DNA of 64,000 bases from Treponema sp. C6A8 (GTDB lineage Bacteria > Spirochaetota > Spirochaetia > Treponematales > Treponemataceae). Of this stretch, positions 22,699 through 30,535 are shown piece by piece. Location of the stretch: NCBI RefSeq assembly GCF_000619925.1, contig NZ_JHVB01000010.1, positions 1 to 64,000 of the forward strand. The letters run 5' to 3'. The position numbers and the translations under genes were made by a program. The notes beneath the pieces were generated by a model. That model saw only the letters and a list, made by a program, of their open reading frames with translations, did no database searches and was not told where the DNA came from. The stretch's first letter is position 1. Each line of letters starts with the position of its first letter.

Positions 22699-23835
22699 AT
22701 GAAAATTCGACATTTTTTTGCTTTAGGATTTTGTTTTTTCTCACTAGCTCTTTCGGGGCAGCTTTATGCTCAGGAAATGGGCGAGGTAGACGAGGCTGTA
22801 ATAGAAGAGGAAAGTGAAAGTCAACCTGGTCAGGCTGTTTCAGAAGCGCCTCAGAAAAAGCCTAATTTTTTTGTTCGTACAGCAAATTTCTTCATGCATC
22901 TTCCTTTTGGCTATGATTTAGGCTGTGAACCGACCCTGCACGGAAGCCTTACATATTTCAATCTAAAATACCGCTGGTCTGATGAAAAACAGATTTTTTC
23001 TAGACTGCTCTTTAATTATGGAACTACACTGGATATAGATCATAAATCCTATAAGAATATTCCTTCTTCCTATGTTTCTAAGTTCGAAAAGGAAGACAAG
23101 GCTATTGATTTTAAGCTTATTCCCTGGGGAAAGCAGGTTAATGTTGGAATGGAAAAAAAATCCTATTTTACAATTGAACCAGGTATGAATTTCCGAATGG
23201 AATTTGAAAATGGGGATGTGACACTGAAAAAAGAGGGAAGAGGTTCTGCTTATCCTGATGAGGATATTCTTTTTCTTTTTGAAATGTCGGAAAGTGAAAA
23301 AAGATATATAATCCGGCCTTATTATTCAACATCATTTAATGTGCCTGTCAGTAAAATATTTTCGGTTACTGTAGATGCTCTTTATGCTCCTTTATATTTT
23401 TACTGGTTCAATACTGATGTTAGCATAGATGTTAATTATTACAAGCGTCTTGAGTCTTCTACTGTAATCCCGCCTGCCAATGTTTCTATCAGAGATACAG
23501 TCAACGGAAAAGGATTTGCGGAAAACTATTTTGATACAAATCTTGTTTTCAGTCTTTTTAATGCTTTTGCAGTCTCTGGACGATTTATGTATGAAAGAAA
23601 ACATATTGACGAATATGAGCTGACCAATGAATTAAAATTCCAGACTGCTACCTCCAATAAGTATGACAAATTAAGCCTTAAGTTTGGCGGTTCTCTGATT
23701 AATATTGGTAAGGCTGATATGCGAATTAAGACTGGAGTTTTCTACCAATGGGATTGGTCTTACAATCACAATGCTGACTCCTGGGAAAAAGAAGGCAAGT
23801 GGATTTTTGGTGTAGGAATGCGCAATCTTTATTAA
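22699..23835 (+). CDS. secreted beta-rich protein, probable outer membrane barrel, unknown
   Basis: 378 residues from the ATG at 22699; a TTG four codons earlier is less likely. The signal peptide is MKIRHFFALGFCFFSLALSGQLYAQ, cleaved near LYAQ. After an acidic linker the protein shows alternating short strands rich in aromatic residues (LTYFNLKYRWSDEK, YIIRPYYSTSFNVPVSK, LYAPLYFYWFN, GVFYQWDWSYN) and ends in ...GMRNLY, with the aromatic last residue typical of barrel proteins handled by the Bam machinery. No family recognised. It sits between ribD and ribE in the same direction, but a role in flavin uptake is not shown by anything in the sequence. Confidence 0.55.
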   Translation: MKIRHFFALGFCFFSLALSGQLYAQEMGEVDEAVIEEESESQPGQAVSEAPQKKPNFFVRTANFFMHLPFGYDLGCEPTLHGSLTYFNLKYRWSDEKQIFSRLLFNYGTTLDIDHKSYKNIPSSYVSKFEKEDKAIDFKLIPWGKQVNVGMEKKSYFTIEPGMNFRMEFENGDVTLKKEGRGSAYPDEDILFLFEMSESEKRYIIRPYYSTSFNVPVSKIFSVTVDALYAPLYFYWFNTDVSIDVNYYKRLESSTVIPPANVSIRDTVNGKGFAENYFDTNLVFSLFNAFAVSGRFMYERKHIDEYELTNELKFQTATSNKYDKLSLKFGGSLINIGKADMRIKTGVFYQWDWSYNHNADSWEKEGKWIFGVGMRNLY

Positions 23836-23874
23836 GTTTTATATAAAACTATATTGATTAAATTAGTTTTATAT
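23835..23874. promoter_or_regulatory. palindrome upstream of ribE
   Basis: AGTTTTATATAAAACT (23835-23850) is a perfect 16-base palindrome starting at the previous stop. AGTTTTATAT recurs at 23865-23874, followed by TACTAT, which could be a -10 box. It may be an operator or a weak terminator. Confidence 0.35.
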
Positions 23875-23896
23875 CGTACTATTTCCCCGTAAGAAT

Positions 23897-24538
23897 ATGT
23901 CATTCACGGGAATAATTGAAACTGTGGGCGTCGTAGCAAAATGCGATGCCTCCTCTTTTTTTATTAAAGCAGATAAAATTTTAGACGGAACTCATATCGG
24001 CGATTCTATTGCTGTGAACGGAGTCTGCCTTACGGTTACAAGGCTGACCCAGGGCGGATTTTATGCTGACGTAATGCCTGAAACCTTTTCCCGCTCAAAT
24101 CTTGGAGAGCTGACTGCGGGAAGTCATGTAAATCTTGAACGCGCTATGGCAGCTGACGGACGTTTTGGCGGTCATATTGTGAGCGGTCACATCGACGGAA
24201 GGGGAAAAATAACAAAAATTCAAAATGACGGAAATGCAGTCCGCTTCTGGATTGCGGCTGATGAAAAAATCCTGCAGTTGATTGTAGAAAAAGGCTCGAT
24301 AACGATAGACGGAATCAGCCTGACTGTGGTTAGCGTCAGCGATTCGGACTTTAGCATCAGCATTATTCCCCACACGCTTGGGGAAACTACGCTGGGCGAA
24401 AAGCGTGCAGGAGACAGCGTGAATCTGGAGAACGACATAATCGCCAAGTACGTGGAGCGGCTGCTGGGGGGAAGTGCAGCGCAAAGACTCCAGAGCGAGC
24501 GCGAAGAAAAATTATTAACATGGCTAGGAGAAGGGTAA
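23897..24538 (+). CDS. ribE: riboflavin synthase, alpha chain type
   Basis: 213 residues made of two lumazine-binding repeats: residues 1-97 begin MSFTGIIETVGVV with NGVCLTVT, and residues 98-200 begin FGGHIVSGHIDGRGKI with DGISLTVVSV. It converts two molecules of 6,7-dimethyl-8-ribityllumazine to riboflavin and one recyclable pyrimidinedione. Full length. The weak GTAAGAAT before the ATG is the only candidate ribosome-binding site. It works with RibH, encoded 1.5 kb downstream. Element A copy 2 separates it from ribBA. Confidence 0.95.
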   Translation: MSFTGIIETVGVVAKCDASSFFIKADKILDGTHIGDSIAVNGVCLTVTRLTQGGFYADVMPETFSRSNLGELTAGSHVNLERAMAADGRFGGHIVSGHIDGRGKITKIQNDGNAVRFWIAADEKILQLIVEKGSITIDGISLTVVSVSDSDFSISIIPHTLGETTLGEKRAGDSVNLENDIIAKYVERLLGGSAAQRLQSEREEKLLTWLGEG

Positions 24539-24562
24539 GAGGCGGTAGAAATACTCTACGTA

Positions 24563-24714
24563 AAGCTGGCGCGAGGGAGCGGAGCGTGGGGCAAAAACAC
24601 TTATTGTGTGGCTGCCGCGTGAGCGGCAGGTCTGATAGTTACTTTACCACACAATACGTGTAGCGCGATATCGCGCGGTTTTGAACCACGCTACGCGACC
24701 GGGAGCCAACTTTT
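24563..24714. repeat. palindromic element A, copy 2 (reverse orientation)
   Basis: Read on the minus strand it runs GTTGGCTCCCGGTCGCG to CTCGCGCCAGC. Stems: TAGCGTGG/CCACGCT, hairpin GCGCGATATCGCGC, stem ACGTATTGTGTGG/CCACACAATAAGTGT, inner hairpin TGCCGC...GCGGCA; conserved joint AAAGTAACTAT. It lies downstream of ribE and upstream of ribBA. Confidence 0.85.
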
Positions 24715-24751
24715 AGATGAAATTATTTATACTGCTTTTACCCATGTATAT

Positions 24752-25957
24752 ATGGAAAATAACTTTAATACAATTGAAGAAGCCCTGGCGGATTTGCGGG
24801 CAGGAAAAATCATTCTTGTAACTGACGACGAAGACCGGGAAAACGAAGGTGATATGATTTGCGCCGCTGAATTTGCCACCACAGAAAACGTGAATATGAT
24901 GGCAAGTTATGCAAAGGGCCTTATCTGCATGCCGATGAGCGCTGAGCGCGCAGAAAAACTTGGTCTTTCCCCGATGGTAGCGCTGAACACCGATAATCAC
25001 GGAACCGCCTTTGCGGTAAGCGTAGACCATGTTTCTACAACGACGGGAATCAGTGCTGTGGAACGCGGAATTACTGCCCGCGCCTGCGTAGACGAAGCTT
25101 CCCGCGCCGAAGACTTCCGCCGCCCCGGCCACATGTTCCCCCTTATCGCGCGGAAAGGTGGCGTTCTTGTTCGTAACGGGCACACCGAAGCAACCGTAGA
25201 CCTTTGCCGCTTAGCAGGCCTTAAAGAATGCGGACTTTGCTGCGAAGTTATGGCGGAAGACGGCACTATGATGCGCCAGGACGGCCTTTTTGAACTTGCC
25301 AAGCGCTTTGGAATGAAAATCATCACGATTGCAGCCCTGCAGGACTTCCTTCGTGTGAATGAAAAGCACGTTGTACGCGAGGCAAAGGCAAAGCTGCCGA
25401 CTGAGTTCGGTGATTTTGATATTTACGGCTATGTAAACGATTTGACCGGCGAGCACCACGTTGCCCTTGTAAAAGGCGAAATCGGAGACGGTGAGGGCGT
25501 TCTCTGCCGTGTCCATTCTGAATGTTTGACCGGCGACGTTTTTGGTTCCCAGCGCTGCGACTGCGGTCCTCAGCTGAAGGCTGCAATGAAGCGGGTAAAC
25601 GACGAAGGCAGGGGAGTTATTCTTTACATGCGTCAGGAAGGACGCGGAATCGGGCTGATAAACAAGCTTAAGGCCTACACCTTGCAGGAGCAGGGCTACG
25701 ACACAGTTGAAGCAAACGTAAAGCTGGGCTTTAAGCCGGATTTGCGTGAATACTGGATTGGCGCTCAGATTTTGCGTGATTTGGGCTGCAAATCGCTGAG
25801 ACTTTTGACAAACAATCCGCAGAAGATTTACGGTCTGGACGGCTTTGGACTTAAGGTTGAACGCCGTGAAGCTATTGAAATCACACCGCAGAAGTATGAT
25901 TTGTTCTACATGATTACCAAGCGGGATAAGATGGGTCACATTTTGCAAATGTTGTAA
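24752..25957 (+). CDS. ribBA: 3,4-dihydroxy-2-butanone-4-phosphate synthase / GTP cyclohydrolase II
   Basis: 401 residues, a fusion feeding both branches of riboflavin synthesis. RibB part (about 1-200): [19 protein letters not shown] (acidic metal loop), [21 protein letters not shown] and the [15 protein letters not shown] block. RibA part (about 205-401): [20 protein letters not shown] with three zinc Cys, [14 protein letters not shown] and [12 protein letters not shown]. Both active sites look intact. A TATACT about 20 bases before the ATG suggests a very short leader. ribH follows after 80 bases. Confidence 0.95.
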   Translation: MENNFNTIEEALADLRAGKIILVTDDEDRENEGDMICAAEFATTENVNMMASYAKGLICMPMSAERAEKLGLSPMVALNTDNHGTAFAVSVDHVSTTTGISAVERGITARACVDEASRAEDFRRPGHMFPLIARKGGVLVRNGHTEATVDLCRLAGLKECGLCCEVMAEDGTMMRQDGLFELAKRFGMKIITIAALQDFLRVNEKHVVREAKAKLPTEFGDFDIYGYVNDLTGEHHVALVKGEIGDGEGVLCRVHSECLTGDVFGSQRCDCGPQLKAAMKRVNDEGRGVILYMRQEGRGIGLINKLKAYTLQEQGYDTVEANVKLGFKPDLREYWIGAQILRDLGCKSLRLLTNNPQKIYGLDGFGLKVERREAIEITPQKYDLFYMITKRDKMGHILQML

Positions 25958-25958
25958 T

Positions 25959-26024
25959 GAAATTTTACAACTTCCGAATAACCCGTACATTTGCTTAACT
26001 TGCGCGCATTAGCACGCAAGTTGT
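25959..26024. repeat. intergenic element C, copy 2 (before ribH)
   Basis: AAATTTTACAACTTCCGAAT then a hairpin AACTTGCG...CGCAAGTT. It is the counterpart of 12723-12790 with a different stem sequence. The hairpin sits directly upstream of the ribH Shine-Dalgarno (TAGGAGG). Confidence 0.5.
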
Positions 26025-26037
26025 AGGAGGATTTAAT

Positions 26038-26502
26038 ATGCATTTATTAGAAGGAAAGCTGGTTGCACCGGCAGGCATGAAGGTAGGAATCGTTGCGTCG
26101 CGATTTAACGAAATTATTGTGAACAAGCTGCTGGGGGGCGCGGTGGACGGACTTGTACGCCACGGTGTTAATGAAAACAACATTACAGCGGCATGGGTTC
26201 CGGGCGCATTCGAAATCCCTCTTGCGGCTGACAAAATGGCTGCCAGCGGAAAATACGACGCTGTAATTGCAGTAGGGGCTGTTATCCGCGGTTCTACAAG
26301 TCATTATGATTATGTCTGTGCTGAAGTTTCTAAGGGCGTAGCCCAGGCCAGCGTTAAAAACGGAGTGCCGGTAATGTTTGGTGTAATTACAACTGATAAC
26401 ATCGAGCAGGCAATCGAGCGTGCAGGCAGCAAAGCCGGCAACAAAGGCGCTGAATGTGCTGCCGGCGCTATCGAAATGGTTAATTTGCTTAGGAGTTTTT
26501 AA
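26038..26502 (+). CDS. ribH: 6,7-dimethyl-8-ribityllumazine synthase
   Basis: 154 residues, the normal size of the subunit that builds pentamers or 60-mer shells. Condenses 3,4-dihydroxybutanone phosphate with the ribitylamino-uracil. Diagnostic blocks: [21 protein letters not shown] (phosphate/substrate), [35 protein letters not shown] (the active-site region, with His in place) and [28 protein letters not shown]. Strong TAGGAGG seven bases before the ATG, unlike the other rib genes here. Last gene of the cluster. Confidence 0.95.
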   Translation: MHLLEGKLVAPAGMKVGIVASRFNEIIVNKLLGGAVDGLVRHGVNENNITAAWVPGAFEIPLAADKMAASGKYDAVIAVGAVIRGSTSHYDYVCAEVSKGVAQASVKNGVPVMFGVITTDNIEQAIERAGSKAGNKGAECAAGAIEMVNLLRSF

Positions 26503-26514
26503 CTAAGATTTTAA

Positions 26515-26632
26515 AATGCCGCCTGGCGGGAGAAATGAGGCGTGCCGTCAGGCAGTGCGAAGCTGCTTTGCTGCGAAGCACCGCGCGTAGCAAGCGCCGA
26601 ATTGCGACTGGGTGACAGAACCCGCCCCAATA
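26515..26632. repeat. GC-rich non-coding stretch after ribH
   Basis: Contains GCCGCCTGGCGGGAGAAATG, GTGCCGTCAGGCAG and GCTGCGAAGCACCGCGCG. It resembles in part the GCGAAGCACCG repeat type. No gene seen. Confidence 0.45.
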
Positions 26633-26672
26633 AAAAATTTGACAAATCCTCATTCCGTGCGAAAATTTAAGA

Positions 26673-28076
26673 ATGAAGAAAAAACTTGCGGTGCTAAGCT
26701 GCGGCTGGTCGTATGATTTTTTGACAGATTTTATCAGCGGAATTAAGCGGGCTGTGGACGAAAAGGACACGGACGTTTACGTTTTTAACTGCTACAACTA
26801 CGTCGAATTTAACGGCTACATCAACAATTCGGGATTTTCGATTTATAATCTGATAAATTATGAGGATTACGATGGGGTTATTATCCTTTCCGACCTTATT
26901 CAGAATGCCCGCGTGCTGGAAAAGGAGAGGCAGAAAATCCTGGCGGCGGGGAAGCCTGCAATTTCGATTAATCTTGCTATGAAGGATATCAGCTGCCTTA
27001 AGGTTGATAACTACACCGGCGCCTATGAGCTGATGACTCATCTGATAAAAGACCACGGGCTGACAGATTTTGCCTGGATTGGCGGAAAGGAAACTTCTAT
27101 TGATATTGCGGAGCGCTACAAGGCTTACAGGACGGCGCTCAATGATAATAATATTCCTATTAATGTAGAAAATATCCACACAATTCCGACCAGCAGCTAT
27201 AACGATGCCTATGAATATCTCATGACTGCGATGAAGGCTGGGGCGACTAAACCTCAGGCGGTTGTCTGCGCAAACGATTATATCGCGCTTGCGGTAATGA
27301 AGATTTGTGAAGAACGCGGTGTGAAGGTGCCTGACCAGATTAAGGTGATTGGCTATGGTGATACTGCATGGGGAAAGACAGTTGTACCTTCAATTACGAC
27401 GGTACGAAGTAACGCCGAGCAGGTTGGTTTTGAGGCGGCGAACCGGGTGCTGAATCCGACCGGCGAAACTCAGATGCTTAAGATTAAAAGTTCAGCCTTG
27501 TACAGGGCTTCCTGCGGCTGCGAAGGCAAGTCTGCTCCTGGCGGAAAATCTTACGCGCTGGAAATTGTCGATAATTTGAACCAGAAGGAAAAGTTCAATA
27601 CTCAGATTGAAATGCTGAACGACACTTTTTCTGAGGCTACCGACGTATTTTCCCTGCTTACAAATCTGGAAGGACTTTTTCAGAAGTCGCATCTTTTTGA
27701 AGGGTCGGATTTCTGTATCTTTTTGAAAGCGGACTGGTCCAGCGTTTTGATTAACACTGAAGAAAAACTGCCGCAAAATCTTTCCTATGGAACTCAGGTT
27801 CAGGCTATTGCTTCAATTCAGAATGACAAAAAATATCCGCGCGAGATTTTGAATGTGCGGGATCTTGTGCCGTCAAAAATGATAACCGAAGGCAGCAGCA
27901 TTTTCCTTTTCATGCCGATTTACAACCACTCTTACGTACACGGCTACTATGTCTGCAAAAACTGCCTGAACTTTTTAAACAGTAACTTCGGCTATGTATG
28001 GACTAAAACCTTCGGAAATTCAATCGAACGCTTCCGAAAGAGAAATATGTTCAAGCAGATGAGCATGCGGAAATAG
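26673..28076 (+). CDS. LacI-type periplasmic-binding-fold protein without HTH, cut at a GGDEF boundary
   Basis: 467 residues. Residues 1-280 form a LacI/GalR sugar-binding-type domain (LAVLSCGWSYDFLTDFISGI, DGVIILSD, HLIKDHGLTDFAWIGG, AVVCANDYIALAVMKICEERG, VIGYGDTAWGKTVVPSITTV) but there is no DNA-binding helix-turn-helix. A CGC motif and a helix (about 285-330) lead to a GAF-like segment. The end, ERFRKRNMFKQMSMRK, looks like the helix that normally runs straight into MSMRDxLTGLYNRR of a diguanylate cyclase; here a TAG follows instead. It may sense a sugar-like ligand in the cytoplasm. TTGACA at 26639-26644 places the transcript start close to the ATG; no Shine-Dalgarno. Confidence 0.65.
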   Translation: MKKKLAVLSCGWSYDFLTDFISGIKRAVDEKDTDVYVFNCYNYVEFNGYINNSGFSIYNLINYEDYDGVIILSDLIQNARVLEKERQKILAAGKPAISINLAMKDISCLKVDNYTGAYELMTHLIKDHGLTDFAWIGGKETSIDIAERYKAYRTALNDNNIPINVENIHTIPTSSYNDAYEYLMTAMKAGATKPQAVVCANDYIALAVMKICEERGVKVPDQIKVIGYGDTAWGKTVVPSITTVRSNAEQVGFEAANRVLNPTGETQMLKIKSSALYRASCGCEGKSAPGGKSYALEIVDNLNQKEKFNTQIEMLNDTFSEATDVFSLLTNLEGLFQKSHLFEGSDFCIFLKADWSSVLINTEEKLPQNLSYGTQVQAIASIQNDKKYPREILNVRDLVPSKMITEGSSIFLFMPIYNHSYVHGYYVCKNCLNFLNSNFGYVWTKTFGNSIERFRKRNMFKQMSMRK

Positions 28077-28089
28077 GCTGCTAAAAATT

Positions 28090-28117
28090 TTGCTTTCCTA
28101 AATTCCCGTGCTATAAT
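28090..28117 (+). promoter_or_regulatory. rubrerythrin promoter
   Basis: TTGCTT (28090-28095) and TATAAT (28112-28117) with a 16-base spacer; about 54 bases of leader ending in CACAGGAG. Confidence 0.7.
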
Positions 28118-28177
28118 TGATTTTAACATATTAATAGTGCGGGCTTTGAGCGGCTCGCTGACACAGGAGAAACAACT

Positions 28178-28738
28178 ATGGGAAAGTACACTGGCACACA
28201 GACTGAAAAAAATCTTTTGGCGGCTTTTGCGGGAGAATCGCAGGCTCGTAACAAATACACTTATTTTGCTCAGGTTGCGGAAAAAGAAGGCAACGACAAG
28301 ATTGCAAAAGTTTTTGAAAAAACTGCCCTCAACGAGGAAAATCACGCTAAAATTTGGCTGAAGGAACTTGCTGGAATTAACGACACAACTACAAACTTGA
28401 AAAATGCGGCTGACGGCGAAAACTATGAATGGACTGACATGTATGTTGGCTTTGCAGAAACTGCTGAAAAGGAAGGTTTCCCTGAGCTGGCTGCAAAATT
28501 CCGCGCTGTTGCTGAAATTGAAAAACGCCACGAAGAGCGCTATCGTTCACTTTTGAAGGACGAAGATACAAAAGAGCAGATTAAGAACGGAAAAATTAAG
28601 GTTTGGGAGTGCCTGGTTTGCGGTCACATCGTAACTGGCCCTGTTGCTCCTGAATTCTGTCCTACTTGTGGTGAAAAGAATCCGTACTTTGAAGTGCGCG
28701 AAGATAACTACGACTTAATCCTCACTTGGGGTCGATAA
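28178..28738 (+). CDS. rbr: rubrerythrin
   Basis: 186 residues. An N-terminal four-helix di-iron domain (about 1-145) carries the ligands in [34 protein letters not shown] and [12 protein letters not shown]-terminal rubredoxin domain has CLVCGH and [13 protein letters not shown]. It reduces hydrogen peroxide using electrons delivered through rubredoxin, protecting anaerobes from oxygen. AGGAG lies eight bases before the ATG behind its own sigma-70 promoter. Functionally linked to the desulfoferrodoxin and the rubredoxin fusion in this window. Ends toward metY across element A copy 3. Confidence 0.95.
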   Translation: MGKYTGTQTEKNLLAAFAGESQARNKYTYFAQVAEKEGNDKIAKVFEKTALNEENHAKIWLKELAGINDTTTNLKNAADGENYEWTDMYVGFAETAEKEGFPELAAKFRAVAEIEKRHEERYRSLLKDEDTKEQIKNGKIKVWECLVCGHIVTGPVAPEFCPTCGEKNPYFEVREDNYDLILTWGR

Positions 28739-28753
28739 AAGAATCAACCTAAA

Positions 28754-28899
28754 TGTGGCTCCCAGTCGTGTAGCGTATGCCAAAATCGCGCGATATCGCG
28801 CTACACGCTGATTGTTGCAAAGGAACTATTGAATTGACCGCTCACGCGGTCACAACAATCAGAGTGTTTTTGTCACACGCTACACTCCTTCGCGCCACT
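28754..28899. repeat. palindromic element A, copy 3
   Basis: GTGGCTCCC...GCGCCAC outer stem, GTGTAGCGTATG/CACACGCTACAC, hairpin GCGCGATATCGCGC, stem ACACGCTGATTGTTG/CAACAATCAGAGTGT, inner hairpin GACCGC-TCAC-GCGGTC, joint AAAGGAACTAT. Sits between convergent rubrerythrin and metY. Confidence 0.85.
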
Positions 28900-28910
28900 T
28901 TCAGCTTTAT

Positions 28911-30191
28911 CTAGATAGCCGCAAGTGCGTTTTTGATGTCGGCAATCAAATCGTTTTTGTCTTCCAATCCACAGCTCATTCTTACAAGGCCTGCAGGAAT
29001 TCCTGCGGCGGCAAGCTGCTCGTCGGTCATCTGGCGGTGAGTTGAAGTTGCAGGATTCAGACAGCAGGTGCGGGCATCTGCAACGTGAGTTTCGATTGCG
29101 GCAAGCTTAAGGTTCTTCATGAACTTTTCTGCTGCTGCGCGGCCGCCTTTCAATTCAAAGCTTACTACACCACAGCCGCCGTTTGGCAGATATTTCTGTG
29201 CAAGTTTGTAATATTTGTTGCTTGGAAGTCCCGGGTAGCTTACGCTTGCAACCTGAGGCTGTTTTTCCAGGAATTCAGCAACTGCCTGTCCGTTTTCTAC
29301 GTGGCGAGGCATGCGAACGTGAAGTGATTCAAGTCCAAGGTTCAAAATGAATGCCGACTGAGGCGACTGAATACATCCCAAATCGCGCATAAGTTGAGCT
29401 GTTGCTTTTGTGATGAAGGCGCCCGCCTGACCGAAGCGCTCAGCATAAGTAATTCCGTGGTAGCTGTCATCCGGAGTACAAAGGCCAGGGAATTTGTCTG
29501 CATGTGCCATCCAGTTGAATTTTCCGCTGTCTACTACAACGCCGCCGACTGCTGCTCCGTGTCCGTCCATGTATTTTGTAGTTGAGTGAGTAACGATGTC
29601 AGCACCCCATTCAATCGGGCGGCAGTTTACAGGTGTAGGGAAAGTGTTGTCCACGATAAGAGGAACTCCGTGTTCGTGAGCAACCTTGGCAAATTTTTCA
29701 ATATCCAGAACTGTCAAAGCAGGGTTAGCGATTGTTTCGCCAAAAACGGCGCGGGTATTGCGCTGGAAAGCCTTGTTCAATTCTTCTTCGCTTGCATCTG
29801 GAGAAACAAAAGTTGAATCAATTCCCATTTTTTTGAGGGTTACGGCTATCAAATTGAAGGTTCCGCCGTAAATTGAAGAGGATGCTACGATATGGCTTCC
29901 TGCTTCGCAGATGTTGAAAAGGGCAAAAAAGTTTGCAGCCTGACCGCTTGAAGTAAGCATAGCCGCAGAGCCCCCTTCCAAAGCTGCAATCTTAGCCGCA
30001 ACATAATCATTTGTCGGGTTCTGAAGCCGTGAATAAAAATAACCGCTGGCCTCAAGGTCAAAAAGTTTTCCCATGTCCTCGCTGGTGTCGTACTTAAAAG
30101 TTGTAGATTGAATGATAGGAATCTGGCGTGGCTCGCCGTTTTTAGGTGTATAACCTGCCTGAACGCATTTTGTGTTGATAGACTGTTCCAT
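28911..30191 (-). CDS. metY: O-acetylhomoserine sulfhydrylase (homocysteine synthase)
   Basis: 426 residues, full length for the PLP-dependent Cys/Met metabolism family, MetY branch. It makes homocysteine from O-acetylhomoserine and sulfide, feeding the methionine synthase encoded at 50.5 kb. Family blocks: QSTTFKYDTSEDMGKLFDLE, YSRLQNPTNDYVAAKIAALEGG, SSGQAANFFALFNICEAGSH, VDNTFPTPVNCRPIEWGADI and the PLP lysine in THSTTKYMDGHGAAVGG. GAGG lies before the ATG. Monocistronic. Confidence 0.92.
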   Translation of the reverse strand: MEQSINTKCVQAGYTPKNGEPRQIPIIQSTTFKYDTSEDMGKLFDLEASGYFYSRLQNPTNDYVAAKIAALEGGSAAMLTSSGQAANFFALFNICEAGSHIVASSSIYGGTFNLIAVTLKKMGIDSTFVSPDASEEELNKAFQRNTRAVFGETIANPALTVLDIEKFAKVAHEHGVPLIVDNTFPTPVNCRPIEWGADIVTHSTTKYMDGHGAAVGGVVVDSGKFNWMAHADKFPGLCTPDDSYHGITYAERFGQAGAFITKATAQLMRDLGCIQSPQSAFILNLGLESLHVRMPRHVENGQAVAEFLEKQPQVASVSYPGLPSNKYYKLAQKYLPNGGCGVVSFELKGGRAAAEKFMKNLKLAAIETHVADARTCCLNPATSTHRQMTDEQLAAAGIPAGLVRMSCGLEDKNDLIADIKNALAAI

Positions 30192-30269
30192 AAATTGCCT
30201 CGAAAAGTGATTTTTTAATTATATTAAAGAGAATTAAGTATTTTCACAATACTATAGAAAGACTTTGAA

Positions 30270-30425
30270 GATTAGAAAATGCGCAGCGTGGGTTCGCGCT
30301 TTGCTAAGCTTTTTTCGCGATAAGGGAAATACAACGCGTAAATAAGCCTACAGAGCAAGCGTAGCTTGCGGCGAGCGAAAAGCTGGTGAAGCAAAGCACG
30401 GTTCCACGCGAAAGCATTTTCGCAC
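30270..30425. repeat. large nested hairpin between metY and the FadL-like gene
   Basis: GAAAATGC...CGTGGG...CTTTGCT near 30276-30305 pairs with AGCAAAG...CCACG...GCATTTTC near 30392-30422. Inside, AGCTTTTTTCGC pairs with GCGAAAAGCT. Reading frames crossing it are not genes. It sits upstream of both divergent genes. Confidence 0.55.
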
Positions 30426-30444
30426 TTACAAATACTTGACTTTA

Positions 30445-30500
30445 TTATGACACTTTTGATACCATTTGTCATAATGACATAAAGACAATTAATGTCATAA
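30445..30500 (+). promoter_or_regulatory. three TGTCATAA boxes upstream of the FadL-like gene
   Basis: TTATGACA at 30445-30452, TGTCATAATGACATAA at 30467-30482 (a palindrome) and TGTCATAA at 30493-30500. A TTGACT just upstream (30436-30441) could be the -35 box. Arrangement typical of repressor or activator sites; regulator unknown. Confidence 0.5.
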
Positions 30501-30535
30501 TAACAATCTATTTATATCTGATTAAAGGGAAAACT

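Noticed and set aside
25211-25990. A 259-codon minus-strand frame opposite ribBA
   Set aside because: It is complementary to the conserved RibA domain, with no family pattern of its own.
30192-30270. SAM-responsive (S-box or SAM-II type) riboswitch before metY
   Set aside because: The leader is short and AT-rich, with no multi-stem structure or conserved core.
30272-30472. A 66-codon gene between metY and the FadL-like gene
   Set aside because: It lies within the nested hairpin and promoter region; the translation has no protein-like pattern.
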